This document shows, piece by piece, positions 35,119-48,173 of a DNA stretch of 64,000 nt. A program made the translations under genes and the position numbers. The stretch is taken from the NCBI GenBank assembly GCA_036785325.1, contig JAXIVH010000044.1, forward strand, positions 2,697,501 to 2,761,500, read 5' to 3'. How positions within the stretch are numbered: position 1 is the stretch's first letter; each line of letters begins with the position of its first letter. The notes below the pieces were generated by a model. That model ran no database searches. It was given only the letters and a program-made list of their open reading frames with translations, and was not told where the DNA came from. The DNA is from Urophycis tenuis. Lineage: Eukaryota > Chordata > Actinopteri > Gadiformes > Phycidae.

Positions 35119-35819
35119 TGGCTGTGGAAAGAAAATAGCACACAAGTCATACCAAGTCACCTTTATTTTTCAGTGATAAACATTAATAAATTAACATTAT
35201 GGACATTGTATAAACAGTTGTATAAAAAGTGTAAACGGTATGAACAGTGTTCTTATAAAAGATATCAATATCAATACTGATCACGTGTGTATTTTATATT
35301 TCCAGGTTATTTGTTGATGAGCCAGAGCCTGTGACTCCCACCAACCGGCCCGTTCAGCCCACTGCGTTGTCGTCCTCCACCCGGCCGAAGCCTCCTGCGC
35401 CCACCCGCCTCCAGCCGAGGCCTCCTGCTGCGTCAGCCTGTGGCCCGCCCGCCCCCTGTGTCGGCAGCACCCATACCGCTGGTCCTCCCCGCACAGCCAC
35501 AGGCCCCCTCCGTCCTGCTTCGTGGGCCATCCTGCAGCTGTCTCTGCAGTCATCGTGTGTCAAAACCATTCAAACTTGTATATGGTAACATTTCAAAATG
35601 ACACCAGCATAAATGAGGACCTTGCAATAGGTTGTGTGTTACATGACCCCCCTGGCATACAGCTGTATGTCTCTGTGAAGGTGGTTGTGAAGAACTGCAT
35701 CCGGCTGAACAAGTACAAGTGCCGGTGAGGCAGCAACTCTCTCGAGGGGTTGCACGCCCACCTGGTTAACGCCATCCCTTCACAGCAATGTGGGATCATG
35801 CCGTTCCAAGTAAGTGATT

Positions 35820-35860
<41 letters not shown>

Positions 35861-36097
35861 GCATATATACACACACACACACGCATATATACACACACAT
35901 ATATATATATACTTAAACATAAGTGACCCTTTTTTTCCCCCTTCTCGGGGATTATGCTCCCAGTTTTGATCTCGGACGTCTGGTCACTCATAGCATATAA
36001 TAATATTCTATTACTGTTAAGCCAACTATGAATAATAAAACAGGCCAAAACATGTGTCCTTTATCATAGCTACACGTATTACAAAAAAAACGCGTGA
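35119..36097 (+). repeat. Cassette A9
   Basis: 979 bp. AATTAACATTATGG replaces AATAAACAGTATGG near 35190, and ACATAAGTGACCC replaces ACATAGCTGACCC near 35916. CA/TA tract about 35823-35911. Confidence 0.9.
35306..35809 (+). pseudogene. Exon relic, copy 9
   Basis: His and Cys states. TGA at 35726-35728. CAGCAATGTGG replaces CAGCGATGTGG near the end (Gln for Arg), a change partly shared with copy 16. Both borders intact. Confidence 0.6.
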
Positions 36098-39000
36098 ATT
36101 GAAAAGTTGAAGGTATGTTTTTAGCTGCTGGGTAGACTTCAGTCAACCTGACGCAGTTTTGTCTTTGAGCAACCAAATTGCTCGGGGATGGGCTCATTTT
36201 AAGCGGGGAAATCTAAGGTTCCCAACGGCGTATGGCAAGATTATATTGAGTCATGGGTCGTTGAAATACTAAGCTAATTAATTTCTGTTCTTTATTGAAA
36301 GATTGATCTTAATTGAAACGTTGAAGGTATGTTTTTAGCTGCTGGGTAGACTTCAGTCAACCTGACGCAGTTTTGTCTGTGAGCAAGCAGACTGCTCGCG
36401 GATGGGCTCATTTTAAGCGGGGAAATCTAAGCTTTCCAACGGCGTATGGCAAGACTATATTGACTCATTGGTCGTTGAAATACTAAGCTAAATAATTTGT
36501 GATCTGTAAGGAAAGATTGATGTTAATTGAAACGTTGAAGGTATGTTTTTAGCTGCTGGGTAGACTTCAGTCAACCTGACACAGTTTTGTCTCTGAGCAA
36601 CCAAATTGCTTGGGGATGGGCTCATTTTAAGCGGGGAAATCTAAGCTTTCCAACGGCGTATGGCAAGACTATATTGACTCATGGGTCGTTGAAATACTAA
36701 GATAATTAATTTGTGTTCGGTAAGGAAAGATTGATGTTAATTGAAACGTTGAAGGTATGTTTTTAGCTGCTGGGTAGACTTCAGTCAACCTGACGCAGTT
36801 TAGTCTGTGATCAACCAGACTGCTCGCGGATGGGCTCCTTTTAAGCGGGGAAATCTAAGCTTTCCAACGGCGTATGGCAAGACTATATTGACTCATGGGT
36901 CGTTGAAATACTAAGCTAATTAATTCGTGTTCTGTAAGGAAAGATTGATGTTAATTGAAACGTTGAAGGTATGTTTTTAGCTGCTGGGTAGACTTCAGTC
37001 AACCTGACGCAGTTTAGTCTGTGAGCAACCAAATTGCTCGGGGATGGGCTCATTATAAGCGGGGAAATCTAAGCTTTCCAACGGCGTATGGCAAGACTAT
37101 ATTCACCAAAGGGTCGTTGAAATACTAAGCTAATTAATTTGTGTTCTGTAAGGAAAGATTGATGTTAATTGAAACGTTGAAGGTATGTTTTTAGCTGCTG
37201 GGTAGACTTCAGTCAACCTGACGCAGTTTAGTCTGTGATCAACCAGACTGCTCGCGGATGGGCTCATTTTAAGCGGGGAAATCTAAGCTTTCCAACGGCG
37301 TATGGCAAGACTATATCGACTCATGGGTCGTTGAAATACTAAGCTAATTAATTTGTGTTCTGTAAGGAAAGATTGATGTTAATTGAAACGTTGAAGGTAT
37401 GTTTTTAGCTGCTGGGTAGACTTCAGTCAACCTGACCCAGTTTAGTCTGTGATCAACCAGACTGCTCGCGGATGGGCTCATTTTAAGCGGGGAAATCTAA
37501 GCTTTCCAACGGCGTATGGCAAGACTATATTGACTCATGGGTCGTTTAAATACTAAGCTAATTAATTTGTGTTCTGTAAGGAAAGATTGATGTTAATTGA
37601 AACGTTGAAGGTATGTCTTTAGCTGCTGTGTAGACTTCAGTCAACCTGACGCAGATTTGTCTGTGAGCAACCAAATTGCTCGGGGATGGGCTCATTATAA
37701 GCGGGGAAATCTAAGCTTTCCAACGGCGTATGGCAAGACTATATTGACTCATGGGTCGTTGAAATACTAAGCTAATTAATTAGTGTTCTGTAAGGAAAGA
37801 TTGATGTTAATTGAAACGTTGAAGGTATGTTTTTAGCTGCTGGGTAGACTTCAGTCAACCTGACGCAGTTTTGTCTGTGATCAACCAGACTGCTGGCAGA
37901 TGGGCTCATTATAAGCGGGGAAATCTAAGCTTTTCAACGGCGTATGGCAAGACTATATTCACCAAAGGGCCGTTGAAATACTAAGCTAATTAATTTGTGT
38001 TCTGTAAGGAAAGATTGATGTTAATTGAAACGTTAAAGGTATGTTTTTAGCTGCTGGGTAGACTTCATTCAACCTGACGCAGTTTAGTCTGTGATCAACC
38101 AGACTGCTCGCGGATGGGCTCATTTTAAGCGGGGAAATCTAAGCTTTCCAACGGCGTATGGCAAGACTATATTGACTCATGGGTCGTTGAAATACTAAGC
38201 TAATTAATTAGTGTTCTGTAAGGAAAGATTGATGTTAATTGAAACGTTGAAGGTATGTTTTTAGCTGCTGGGTAGACTTCAGTCAACCTGACGCAGTTTA
38301 GTCTGTGATCAACCAGACTGCTCGCGGATGGGCTCATTTTAAGCGGGGAAATCTAAGCTTTTCAACGGCGTATGGCAAGACTATATTCACCAATGGCCCG
38401 TTGAAATACTAAGCTAATTAATTTGTGTTCTGTAAGGAAAGATTGATGTCAATTGAAACGTTAAAGGTATGTTTTTAGCTGCTGGGTAGACTTCATTCAA
38501 CCTGACGCAGTTTAGTCTGTGATCAACCAGACTGCTCGCGGATGGGCTCATTTTAAGCGGGGAAATCTAAGCTTTCCAACGGCGTATGGCAAGACTATAT
38601 TGACTCATGGGTCGTTTAAATACTAAGCTAATTAATTTGTGTTCTGTAAGGAAAGATTGATGTTAATTGAAACGTTGAAGGTATGTCTTTAGCTGCTGTG
38701 TAGACTTCAGTCAACCTGACGCAGTTTAGTCTGTGAGCAACCAAATTGCTCGGGGATGGGCTCATTATAAGCGGGGAAATCTAAGCTTTCCAACGGCGTA
38801 TGGCAAGACTATATTGACTCATGGGTCGTTGAAATACTAAGCTAATTAATTAGTGTTCTGTAAGGAAAGATTGATGTTAATTGAAACGTTGAAGGTATGT
38901 TTTTAGCTGCTGGGTAGACTTCAGTCAACCTGACGCAGTTTAGTCTGTGATCAACCAGACTGCTGGCAGATGGGCTCATTATAAGCGGGGAAATCTAAGC

Positions 39001-40787
39001 TTTTCAACGGCGTATGGCAAGACTATATTCACCAAAGGGCCGTTGAAATACTAAGCTAATTAATTTGTGTTCTGTAAGGAAAGATTGATGTTAATTGAAA
39101 CGTTAAAGGTATGTTTTTAGCTGCTGGGTAGACTTCATTCAACCTGACGCAGTTTAGTCTGTGATCAACCAGACTGCTCGCGGATGGGCTCATTTTAAGC
39201 GGGGAAATCTAAGCTTTCCAACGGCGTATGGCAAGACTATATTGACTCATGGGTCGTTGAAATACTAAGCTAATTAATTAGTGTTCTGTAAGGAAAGATT
39301 GATGTTAATTGAAACGTTGAAGGTATGTTTTTAGCTGCTGGGTAGACTTCAGTCAACCTGACGCAGTTTAGTCTGTGATCAACCAGACTGCTCGCGGATG
39401 GGCTCATTTTAAGCGGGGAAATCTAAGCTTTTCAACGGCGTATGGCAAGACTATATTCACCAATGGCCCGTTGAAATACTAAGCTAATTAATTTGTGTTC
39501 TGTAAGGAAAGATTGATGTCAATTGAAACGTTAAAGGTATGTTTTTAGCTGCTGGGTAGACTTCATTCAACCTGACGCAGTTTAGTCTGTGATCAACCAG
39601 ACTGCTCGCGGATGGGCTCATTTTAAGCGGGGAAATCTAAGCTTTCCAACGGCGTATGGAAAGACTATATTGACTCATGGGTCGTTGAAATACTAAGCTA
39701 ATTAATTTGTGTTCTGTAAGGAAAGATTGATGTTAATTGAAACGTTGAAGGTATGTTTTTAGCTGCTGGGTAGACTTCAGTCAAACTGACGCAGTTTAGT
39801 CTGTGAGCAACCAAATTGCTCAGGGATGGGCTCATTATAAGCAGGGAAATCTAAGCTTTCCAACGGCGTATGGCAAGACTATATTCACAGAAGGGTCGTT
39901 GAAATACTAAGCTAATTAATTTGTGTTCTGTAAGGAAAGATTGATGTTAATTGAAACGTTAAAGGTATGTTTTAAGCTGCTGGGTAGACTTCATTCAACC
40001 TGACACAGTTTAGTCTGTGATCAACCAGACTGCTCGCGGATGGGCTCATTTTAAGCGGGGAAATCTAAGCTTTCCAACGGCGTATGGCAAGACTATATTG
40101 ACTCATGGGTCATTGAAATACTAAGCTAATTAATTTGTGTTCTGTAAGGAAAGATTGATGTTAATTGAAACGTTGAAGGTATGTTTTTAGCTGCTGGGTA
40201 GACTTCAGTCAACCTGACGCAGTTTAGTCTGTGATCAACCAGACTGCTCGCGGATGGGCTCATTTTAAGCGGGGAAATCTAAGCTTTCCAACGGCGTATG
40301 GCAAGAGTATATTCACTCATGGGTCGTTGAAATACTAAGCTAATTAATTTGTGTTCTGTAAGGAAAGATTGATGTTAATTGAAACGTTGAAGGTATGTTT
40401 TTAGCTGCTGGGTAGACTTCAGTCAACCTGACGCAGTTTAGTCTGTGATCAACCAGACTGCTCGAGGATGGGCTCATTTTAAGCGGGGAAATCTAAGCTT
40501 TCCAACGGCGTATGGCAAGACTATATTCACTAAAGGGTCGTTGAAATACTAAGCTAATTAATTTGTGTTCTGTAAGGAAAGATTGATGTTAATTGAAACG
40601 TTGAAGGTATGTCTTTAGCTGCTGTGTAGACTTCAGTCAACCTGACGCAGATTTGTCTGTGAGCAACCAAATTGCTCGGAGATGGGCTCATTTTAAACGG
40701 GGAAATCTAAGCTTTCCAACGACGTATGGCATGACTATATTTGCCCATGGGTCGTCGAAATAATAAGCTGATTCATGTGTGTTCTGT
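36098..40787 (+). repeat. 214-bp satellite, block S12 (21.9 monomers, 5-monomer period)
   Basis: Rare variants recur 1,070 bp apart (5 x 214): CTGCTGGCAGATGG at about 37890 and 38960, CACCAATGGCCCG at about 38388 and 39458. ATATCGACTCATGG near 37314 ties it to S5 and S20. Confidence 0.95.
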
Positions 40788-41487
40788 TGGCTGTGGAAAG
40801 AAAATAGCACACAAGTCATACCAAGTCACCTTTATTTTTCAGTGATAAACATTAATAAATAAACAGTATGGACATTGTATAAACAGTTGTATAAAAAGTG
40901 TAAACGGTATGAACAGTGTTCTTATAAAAGATATCAATATCAATACTGATCACGTGTGTATTTTATATTTCCAGGTTATTTGTTGATGAGCCAGAGCCTG
41001 TGACTCCCACCAACCGGCCCGTTCAGCCCACTGCGTTGTCGTCCTCCACCCGGCCGAAGCCTCCTGCGCCCACCCGCCTCCAGCCGAGGCCTCCTGCTGC
41101 GTCAGCCTGTGGCCCGCCCGCCCCCTGTGTCGGCAGCACCCATACCGCTGGTCCTCCCCGCACAGCCACAGGCCCCCTCCGTCCTGCTTCGTGGGCCATC
41201 CTGCAGCTGTCTCTGCAGTCATCGTGTGTCAAAACCATTCAAACTTGTATATGGTAACATTTCAAAATGACACCAGCATAAATGAGGACCTTGCAATAGG
41301 TTGTGTGTTACAGGACCCCCTGGCATACAGCTGTATGTCTCTGTGAAGGTGGTTGTGAAGAACTGCATCCGGCCGAACAAGTACAAGTGCCGGCGAGGCA
41401 GCAACTCTCTCGAGGGGTTGCACGCCCACCTGGTTAACGCCATCCCTTCACAGCGATGTGGGATCATGCCGTTCCAAGTAAGTGATT

Positions 41488-41526
<39 letters not shown>

Positions 41527-41763
41527 GCATATATACACACACACACACGCATATATACACACACATATATATATATACTTAAACATAGCTGACCCTTTTT
41601 TTCCCCCTTCTCGGGGATTATGCTCCCAGTTTTGATCTCGGACGTCTGGTCACTTATAGCATATAATAATATTCTATTACTGTTAAGCCAACTATGAATA
41701 ATAAAACAGGCCAAAACATGTGTCCTTTATCATAGCTACACGTATTACAAAAAAAACGCGTGA
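40788..41763 (+). repeat. Cassette A10
   Basis: 976 bp. CA/TA tract about 41491-41577. The junction back to satellite is altered: AAAAGTTAGGGGTATG replaces AAAAGTTGAAGGTATG. Confidence 0.9.
40975..41477 (+). pseudogene. Exon relic, copy 10, CGA form with 1-bp deletion
   Basis: One of the three CGA copies (CCGGCGAGGC near 41391). It has lost one C from the C-run in GACCCCC (near 41315), which breaks the conserved frame upstream of LYVSVKV. CCGAACAAG gives Pro for Leu (IRPNKYKCR). Downstream of the deletion the frame is open to the donor. Length is 503 bp, not 504. Confidence 0.6.
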
Positions 41764-44527
41764 ATTGAAAAGTTAGGGGTATGTTTTTAGCTGCTGGGTA
41801 GACTTCAGTCAACCTGACGCAGTTTTGTCTTTGAGCAACCAAATTGCTCGGGGATGGGCTCATTTTAAGCGGGGAAATCTAAGGTTCCCAACGGCGTATG
41901 GCAAGATTATATTGAGTCATGGGTCGTTGAAATACTAAGCTAATTAATTTCTGTTCTTTATTGAAAGATTGATCTTAATTGAAACGTTGAAGGTATGTTT
42001 TTAGCTGCTGGGTAGACTTCAGTCAACCTGACGCAGTTTTGTCTGTGAGCAAGCAGACTGCTCGCGGATGGGCTCATTTTAAGCGGGGAAATCTAAGCTT
42101 TCCAACGGCGTATGGCAAGACTATATTGACTCATTGGTCGTTGAAATACTAAGCTAATTAATTTGTGATCTGTAAGGAAAGATTGATGTTAATTGAAACG
42201 TTGAAGGTATGTTTTTAGCTGCTGGGTAGACTTCAGTCAACCTGACACAGTTTTGTCTCTGAGCAACCAAATTGCTTGGGGATGGGCTCATTATAAGCGG
42301 GGAAATCTAAGCTTTCCAACGGCCTATGGCAAGACTATATTCACCAAAGGGGCGTTGAAATACTAAGCTAATTAATTTGTGTTCTGTAAGGAAAGATTGA
42401 TGTTAATTGAAACGTTTAAGGTATGTTTTTAGCTGCTGGGTAGACTTCAGTCAACCTGACGCAGTTTAGTCTGTGATCAACCAGACTGCTCGCGGATGGG
42501 CTCATTATAAGCGGGGAAATCTAAGCTTTCCAACGGCGTATGGCAAGACTATATTCACCAAAGGGTCGTTGAAATACTAAGCTAATTAATTTCTGTTCTT
42601 TATTGAAAGATTGATCTTAATTGAAACGTTGAAGGTATGTTTTTAGCTGCTGGGTAGACTTCAGTCAACCTGACGCAGTTTTGTCTGTGAGCAAGCAGAC
42701 TGCTCGCGGATGGGCTCATTTTAAGCGGGGAAATCTAAGCTTTCCAACGGCGTATGGCAAGACTATATTGACTCATTGGTCGTTGAAATACTAAGCTAAT
42801 TAATTTGTGATCTGTAAGGAAAGATTGATGTTAATTGAAACGTTGAAGGTATGTTTTTAGCTGCTGGGTAGACTTCAGTCAACCTGACACAGTTTTGTCT
42901 CTGAGCAACCAAATTGCTTGGGGATGGGCTCATTATAAGCGGGGAAATCTAAGCTTTTCAACGGCGTATGGCAAGACTATATACACCAAAGGGCCTTTGA
43001 AATACTAAGCTAATTAATTTGTGTTCTGTAAGGAAAGATTGATGTTAATTGAAACGTTAAAGGTATGTTTTTAGCTGCTGGGTAGACTTCATTCAACCTG
43101 ACGCAGTTTAGTCTGTGATCAACCAGACTGCTCGCGGATGGGCTCATTTTAAGCGGGGAAATCAAAGCTTTCCAACCGCCTATGGCAAGACTATATTGAC
43201 TCATGGGTCATTGAAATACTAAGCTAATTAATTTGTGTTCTGTAAGGAAAGATTGATGTTAATTGAAACGTTGAAGGTATGTTTTTAGCTGCTGGGTAGA
43301 CTTCAGTCAACCTGACGCAGTTTAGTCTGTGATCAACCAGACTGCTCGCGGATGGGCTCATTTTAAGCGGGGAAATCTAAGCTTTTCAACGGCGTATGGC
43401 AAGACTATATTCACTTATGGCCCGTTGAAATACTAAGCTAATTAATTTGTGTTCTGTAAGGAAAGATTGATGTCAATTGAAACGTTAAAGGTATGTTTTT
43501 AGCTGCTGGGTAGACTTCATTCAACCTGACGCAGTTTAGTCTGTGATCAACCAGACTGCTCGCGGATGGGCTCATTTTAAGCGGGGAAATCTAAGCTTTC
43601 CAACGGCGTATGGAAAGACTATATTAACTCATGGGTCGTTGAAATACTAAGCTAATTAATTTGTGTTCTGTAAGGAAAGATTGATGTTAATTGAAACGTT
43701 AAAGGTATGTTTTTAGCTGCTGGGTAGACTTCATTCAACCTGACGCAGCTTAGTCTGTGATCAACCAGACTGCTCGCGGATGGGCTCATTTTAAGCGGGG
43801 AAATCTAAGCTTTCCAACGGCGTATGGCAAGACTATATTGACTCATGGGTCATTGAAATACTAAGCTAATTAATTTGTGTTCTGTAAGGAAAGATTGATG
43901 TTAATTGAAACGTTGAAGGTATGTTTTTAGCTGCTGGGTAGACTTCAGTCAACCTGACGCAGTTTAGTCTGTGATCAACCAGACTGCTCGCGGATGGGCT
44001 CATTTTAAGCGGGGAAATCTAAGCTTTCCAACGGCGTATGGCAAGAGTATATTGACTCATGGGTCGTTGAAATACTAAGCTAATTAATTTGTGTTCTGTA
44101 AGGAAAGATTGATGTTAATTGAAACGTTGAAGGTATGTTTTTAGCTGCTGGGTAGACTTCAGTCAACCTGACGCAGTTTAGTCTGTGATCAACCAGACTG
44201 CTCGAGGATGGGCTCATTTTAAGCGGGGAAATCTAAGCTTTCCAACGGCGTATGGCAAGACTATATTCACTAAAGGGTCGTTGAAATACTAAGCTAATTA
44301 ATTTGTGTTCTGTAAGGAAAGATTGATGTTAATTGAAACGTTGAAGGTATGTCTTTAGCTGCTGTTTAGACTTCAGTCAACCTGACGCAGATTTGTCTGT
44401 GAGCAACCAAATTGCTCGGAGATGGGCTCATTTTAAACGGGGAAATCTAAGCTTTCCAACGACGTATGGCATGACTATATTTGCCCATGGGTCGTCGAAA
44501 TAATAAGCTGATTCATGTGTGTTCTGT
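41764..44527 (+). repeat. 214-bp satellite, block S13 (12.9 monomers, local 3-monomer duplication)
   Basis: The marker CTGTTCTTTATTG, normally found once after each cassette, occurs at 41951 and again at 42593, 642 bp (3 x 214) later. The second is an internal duplication without a cassette. CCTATGGCAAG variants occur near 42324 and 43181. Confidence 0.95.
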
Positions 44528-45228
44528 TGGCTGTGGAAAGAAAATAGCACACAAGTCATACCAAGTCACCTTTATTTTTCAGTGATAAACATTAATAAAT
44601 AAACAGTATGGACATTGTATAAACAGTTGTATAAAAAGTGTAAACGGTATGAACAGTGTTCTTATAAAAGATATCAATATCAATACTGATCACGTGTGTA
44701 TTTTATATTTCCAGGTTATTTGTTGATGAGCCAGAGCCTGTGACTCCCACCAATCGGCCCGTTCAGCCCACTGCGTTGTCGTCCTCCACCCGGCCGAAGC
44801 CTCCTGCGCCCACCCGCCTCCAGCCGAGGCCTCCTGCTGCGTCAGCCTGTGGCCCGCCCGCCCCCTGTGTCGGCAGCACCCATACCGCTGGTCCTCCCCG
44901 CACAGCCACAGGCCCCCTCCGTCCTGCTTCGTGGGCCATCCTGCAGCTGTCTCTGCAGTCATCGTGTGTCAAAACCATTCAAACTTGTATATGGTAACAT
45001 TTCAAAATGACACCAGCATAAATGAGGACCTTGCAATAGGTTGTGTGTTACATGACCCCCCTGGCATACAGCTGTATGTCTCTGTGAAGGTGGTTGTGAA
45101 GAACTGCATCCGGCTGAACAAGTACAAGTGCCGGTGAGGCAGCAACTCTCTCGAGGGGTTGCACGCCCACCTGGTTAACGCCATCCCTTCACAGCGATGT
45201 GGGATCATGCCGTTCCAAGTAAGTGATT

Positions 45229-45265
<37 letters not shown>

Positions 45266-45502
45266 GCATATATACACACACACACACGCATATATACACA
45301 CACATATATATATATACTTAAACATAGCTGACCCTTTTTTTCCCCCTTCTCGGGGATTATGCTCCCAGTTTTGATCTCGGACGTCTGGTCACTTATAGCA
45401 TATAATAATATTCTATTACTGTTAAGCCAACTATGAATAATAAAACAGGCCAAAACATGTGTCCTTTATCATAGCTATACGTGTTACAAAAAAAACGCGT
45501 GA
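44528..45502 (+). repeat. Cassette A11
   Basis: 975 bp. The end is GTGTTAC with GAATTG, a mix of subgroup I and II markers. AGCTATACG replaces AGCTACACG near 45474. CA/TA tract about 45232-45316. Confidence 0.9.
44715..45218 (+). pseudogene. Exon relic, copy 11
   Basis: CCAATCGGCCC replaces CCAACCGGCCC (silent in the Pro-rich frame), shared with copies 12 and 13. TGA at 45135-45137. His and Cys states. Confidence 0.6.
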
Positions 45503-47198
45503 ATTGAAAAGTTGAAGGTATGTTTTTAGCTGCTGGGTAGACTTCAGTCAACCTGACGCAGTTTTGTCTGTGAGCAACCAAATTGCTCGGGGATGGGCTC
45601 ATTTTAAGCGGGGAAATCTAAGGTTCCCAACGGCGTATGGCAAGATTATATTGAGTCATGGGTCGTTGAAATACTAAGCTAATTAATTTATGTTCTTTAT
45701 TGAAAGATTGATCTTAATTGAAACGTTGAAGGTATGTTTTTAGCTGCTGGGTAGACTTCAGTCAACCTGACGCAGTTTTGTCTGTGAGCAACCAGACTGC
45801 TCGGGGATGGGCTCATTTTAAGCGGGGAAATCTAAGCTTTCCAACGGCGTATGGCAAGACTATATTGACTCATTGGTCGTTGAAATACTAAGCTAATTAA
45901 TTTGTGATCTGTAAGGAAAGATTGATGTTAATTGAAACGTTGAAGGTATGTTTTTAGCTGCTGGGTAGACTTCAGTCAACCTGACACAGTTTTGTCTCTG
46001 AGCAACCAAATTGCTTAAGGATGGGCTCATTTTAAGCGGGGAAATCTAAGCTTTCCAACGGCGTATGGCAAGACTATATTGACTCATGGGTCGTTGAAAT
46101 ACTAAGATAATTAATTTGTGTTCTGTAAGGAAAGATTGATGTTAATTGAAACGTTGAAGGTATGTTTTTAGCTGCTGGGTAGACTTCAGTCAACCTGACG
46201 CAGTTTAGTCTGTGAGCAACCAAATTGCTCAGGGATGGGCTCATTATAAGCGGGGAAATCTACGCTTTCCAACGGCGTATGGCAAGACTATATTCACCAA
46301 AGGGTCGTTGAAATACTAAGCTAATTAATTTGTGTTCTGTAAGGAAAGATTGATGTTAATTGAAACGTTGAAGGTATGTTTTTAGCTGCTGGGTAGACTT
46401 CATTCAACCTGACGCAGTTTAGTCTGTGATCAACCAGACTGCTCGCGGATGGGCTCATTTTAAGCGGGGAAATCTAAGCTTTCCAACGGCGTATGGCAAG
46501 ACTATATTGACTCATGGGTCATTGAAATACTAAGCTAATTAATTTGTGTTCTGTAAGGAAAGATTGATGTTAATTGAAACGTTGAAGGTATGTTTTTAGC
46601 TGCTGGGTAGACTTCAGTCAACCTGACGCAGTTTAGTCTGTGATCAACCAGACTGCTCGCGGATGGGCTCATTTTAAGCGGGGAAATCTAAGCTTTCCAA
46701 CGGCGTATGGCAAGAGTATATTGACTCATGGGTCGTTGAAATACTAAGCTAATTAATTTGTGTTCTGTAAGGAAAGATTGATGTTAATTGAAACGTTGAA
46801 GGTATGTTTTTAGCTGCTGGGTAGACTTCAGTCAACCTGACGCAGTTTAGTCTGTGATCAACCAGACTGCTGGAGGATGGGCTCATTTTTCAAGCGGGGA
46901 AATCTAAGCTTTCCAACGGCGTATGGCAAGACTATATTCACTAAAGGGTCGTTGAAATACTAAGCTAATTAATTTGTGTTCTGTAAGGAAAGATTGATGT
47001 TAATTGAAACGTTGAAGGTATGTCTTTAGCTGCTGTGTAGACTTCAGTCAACCTGACGCAGATTTGTCTGTGAGCAACCAAATTGCTCGGAGATGGGCTC
47101 ATTTTAAACGGGGAAATCTAAGCTTTCCAACGACGTATGGCATGACTATATTTGCCCATGGGTCGTCGAAATAATAAGCTGATTCATGTGTGTTCTGT
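45503..47198 (+). repeat. 214-bp satellite, block S14 (7.9 monomers)
   Basis: With A11 it makes a 2.67-kb unit repeated as S15 plus A12. A private 2-bp insertion (CATTTTTCAAGCGG) occurs near 46887. Confidence 0.95.
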
Positions 47199-47899
47199 TG
47201 GCTGTGGAAAGAAAATAGCACACAAGTCATACCAAGTCACCTTTATTTTTCAGTGATAAACATTAATAAATAAACAGTATGGACATTGTATAAACAGTTG
47301 AATAAAAAGTGTAAACGGTATGAACAGTGTTCTTATAAAAGATATCAATATCAATACTGATCACGTGTGTATTTTATATTTCCAGGTTATTTGTTGATGA
47401 GCCAGAGCCTGTGACTCCCACCAATCGGCCCGTTCAGCCCACTGCGTTGTCGTCCTCCACCTGGCCGAAGCCTCCTGCGCCCACCCGCCTCCAGCCGAGG
47501 CCTCCTGCTGCGTCAGCCTGTGGCCTGCCCGCCCCCTGTGTCGGCAGCACCCATACCGCTGGTCCTCCCCGCACAGCCACAGGCCCCCTCCGTCCTGCTT
47601 CGTGGGCCATCCTGCAGCTGTCTCTGCAGTCATCGTGTGTCAAAACCATTCAAACTTGTATATGGTAACATTTCAAAATGACACCAGCATAAATGAGGAC
47701 CTTGCAATAGGTTGTGTGTTACATGACCCCCCTGGCATACAGCTGTATGTCTCTGTGAAGGTGGTTGTGAAGAACTGCATCCGGCTGAACAAGTACAAGT
47801 GCCGGTGAGGCAGCAACTCTCTCGAGGGGTTGCACGCCCACCTGGTTAACGCCATCCCTTCACAGCGATGTGGGATCATGCCGTTCCAAGTAAGTGATT

Positions 47900-47936
<37 letters not shown>

Positions 47937-48173
47937 GCATATATACACACACACACACGCATATATACACACACATATATATATATACTTAAACATAGCT
48001 GACCCTTTTTTTCCCCCTTCTCGGGGATTATGCTCCCAGTTTTGATCTCGGACGTCTGGTCACTTATAGCATATAATAATATTCTATTACTGTTAAGCCA
48101 ACTATGAATAATAAAACAGGCCAAAACATGTGTCCTTTATCATAGCTACACGTATTACAAAAAAAACGCGTGA
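47199..48173 (+). repeat. Cassette A12
   Basis: 975 bp. AGTTGAATAAAAAG replaces AGTTGTATAAAAAG near 47300. CA/TA tract about 47903-47987. Confidence 0.9.
47386..47889 (+). pseudogene. Exon relic, copy 12
   Basis: ACCTGGCCG gives Trp for Arg in the Pro-rich frame (shared with copy 13) and GGCCTGCCC gives Leu for Pro. Both are C-to-T changes at former CpG sites. TGA at 47806-47808. Confidence 0.6.
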
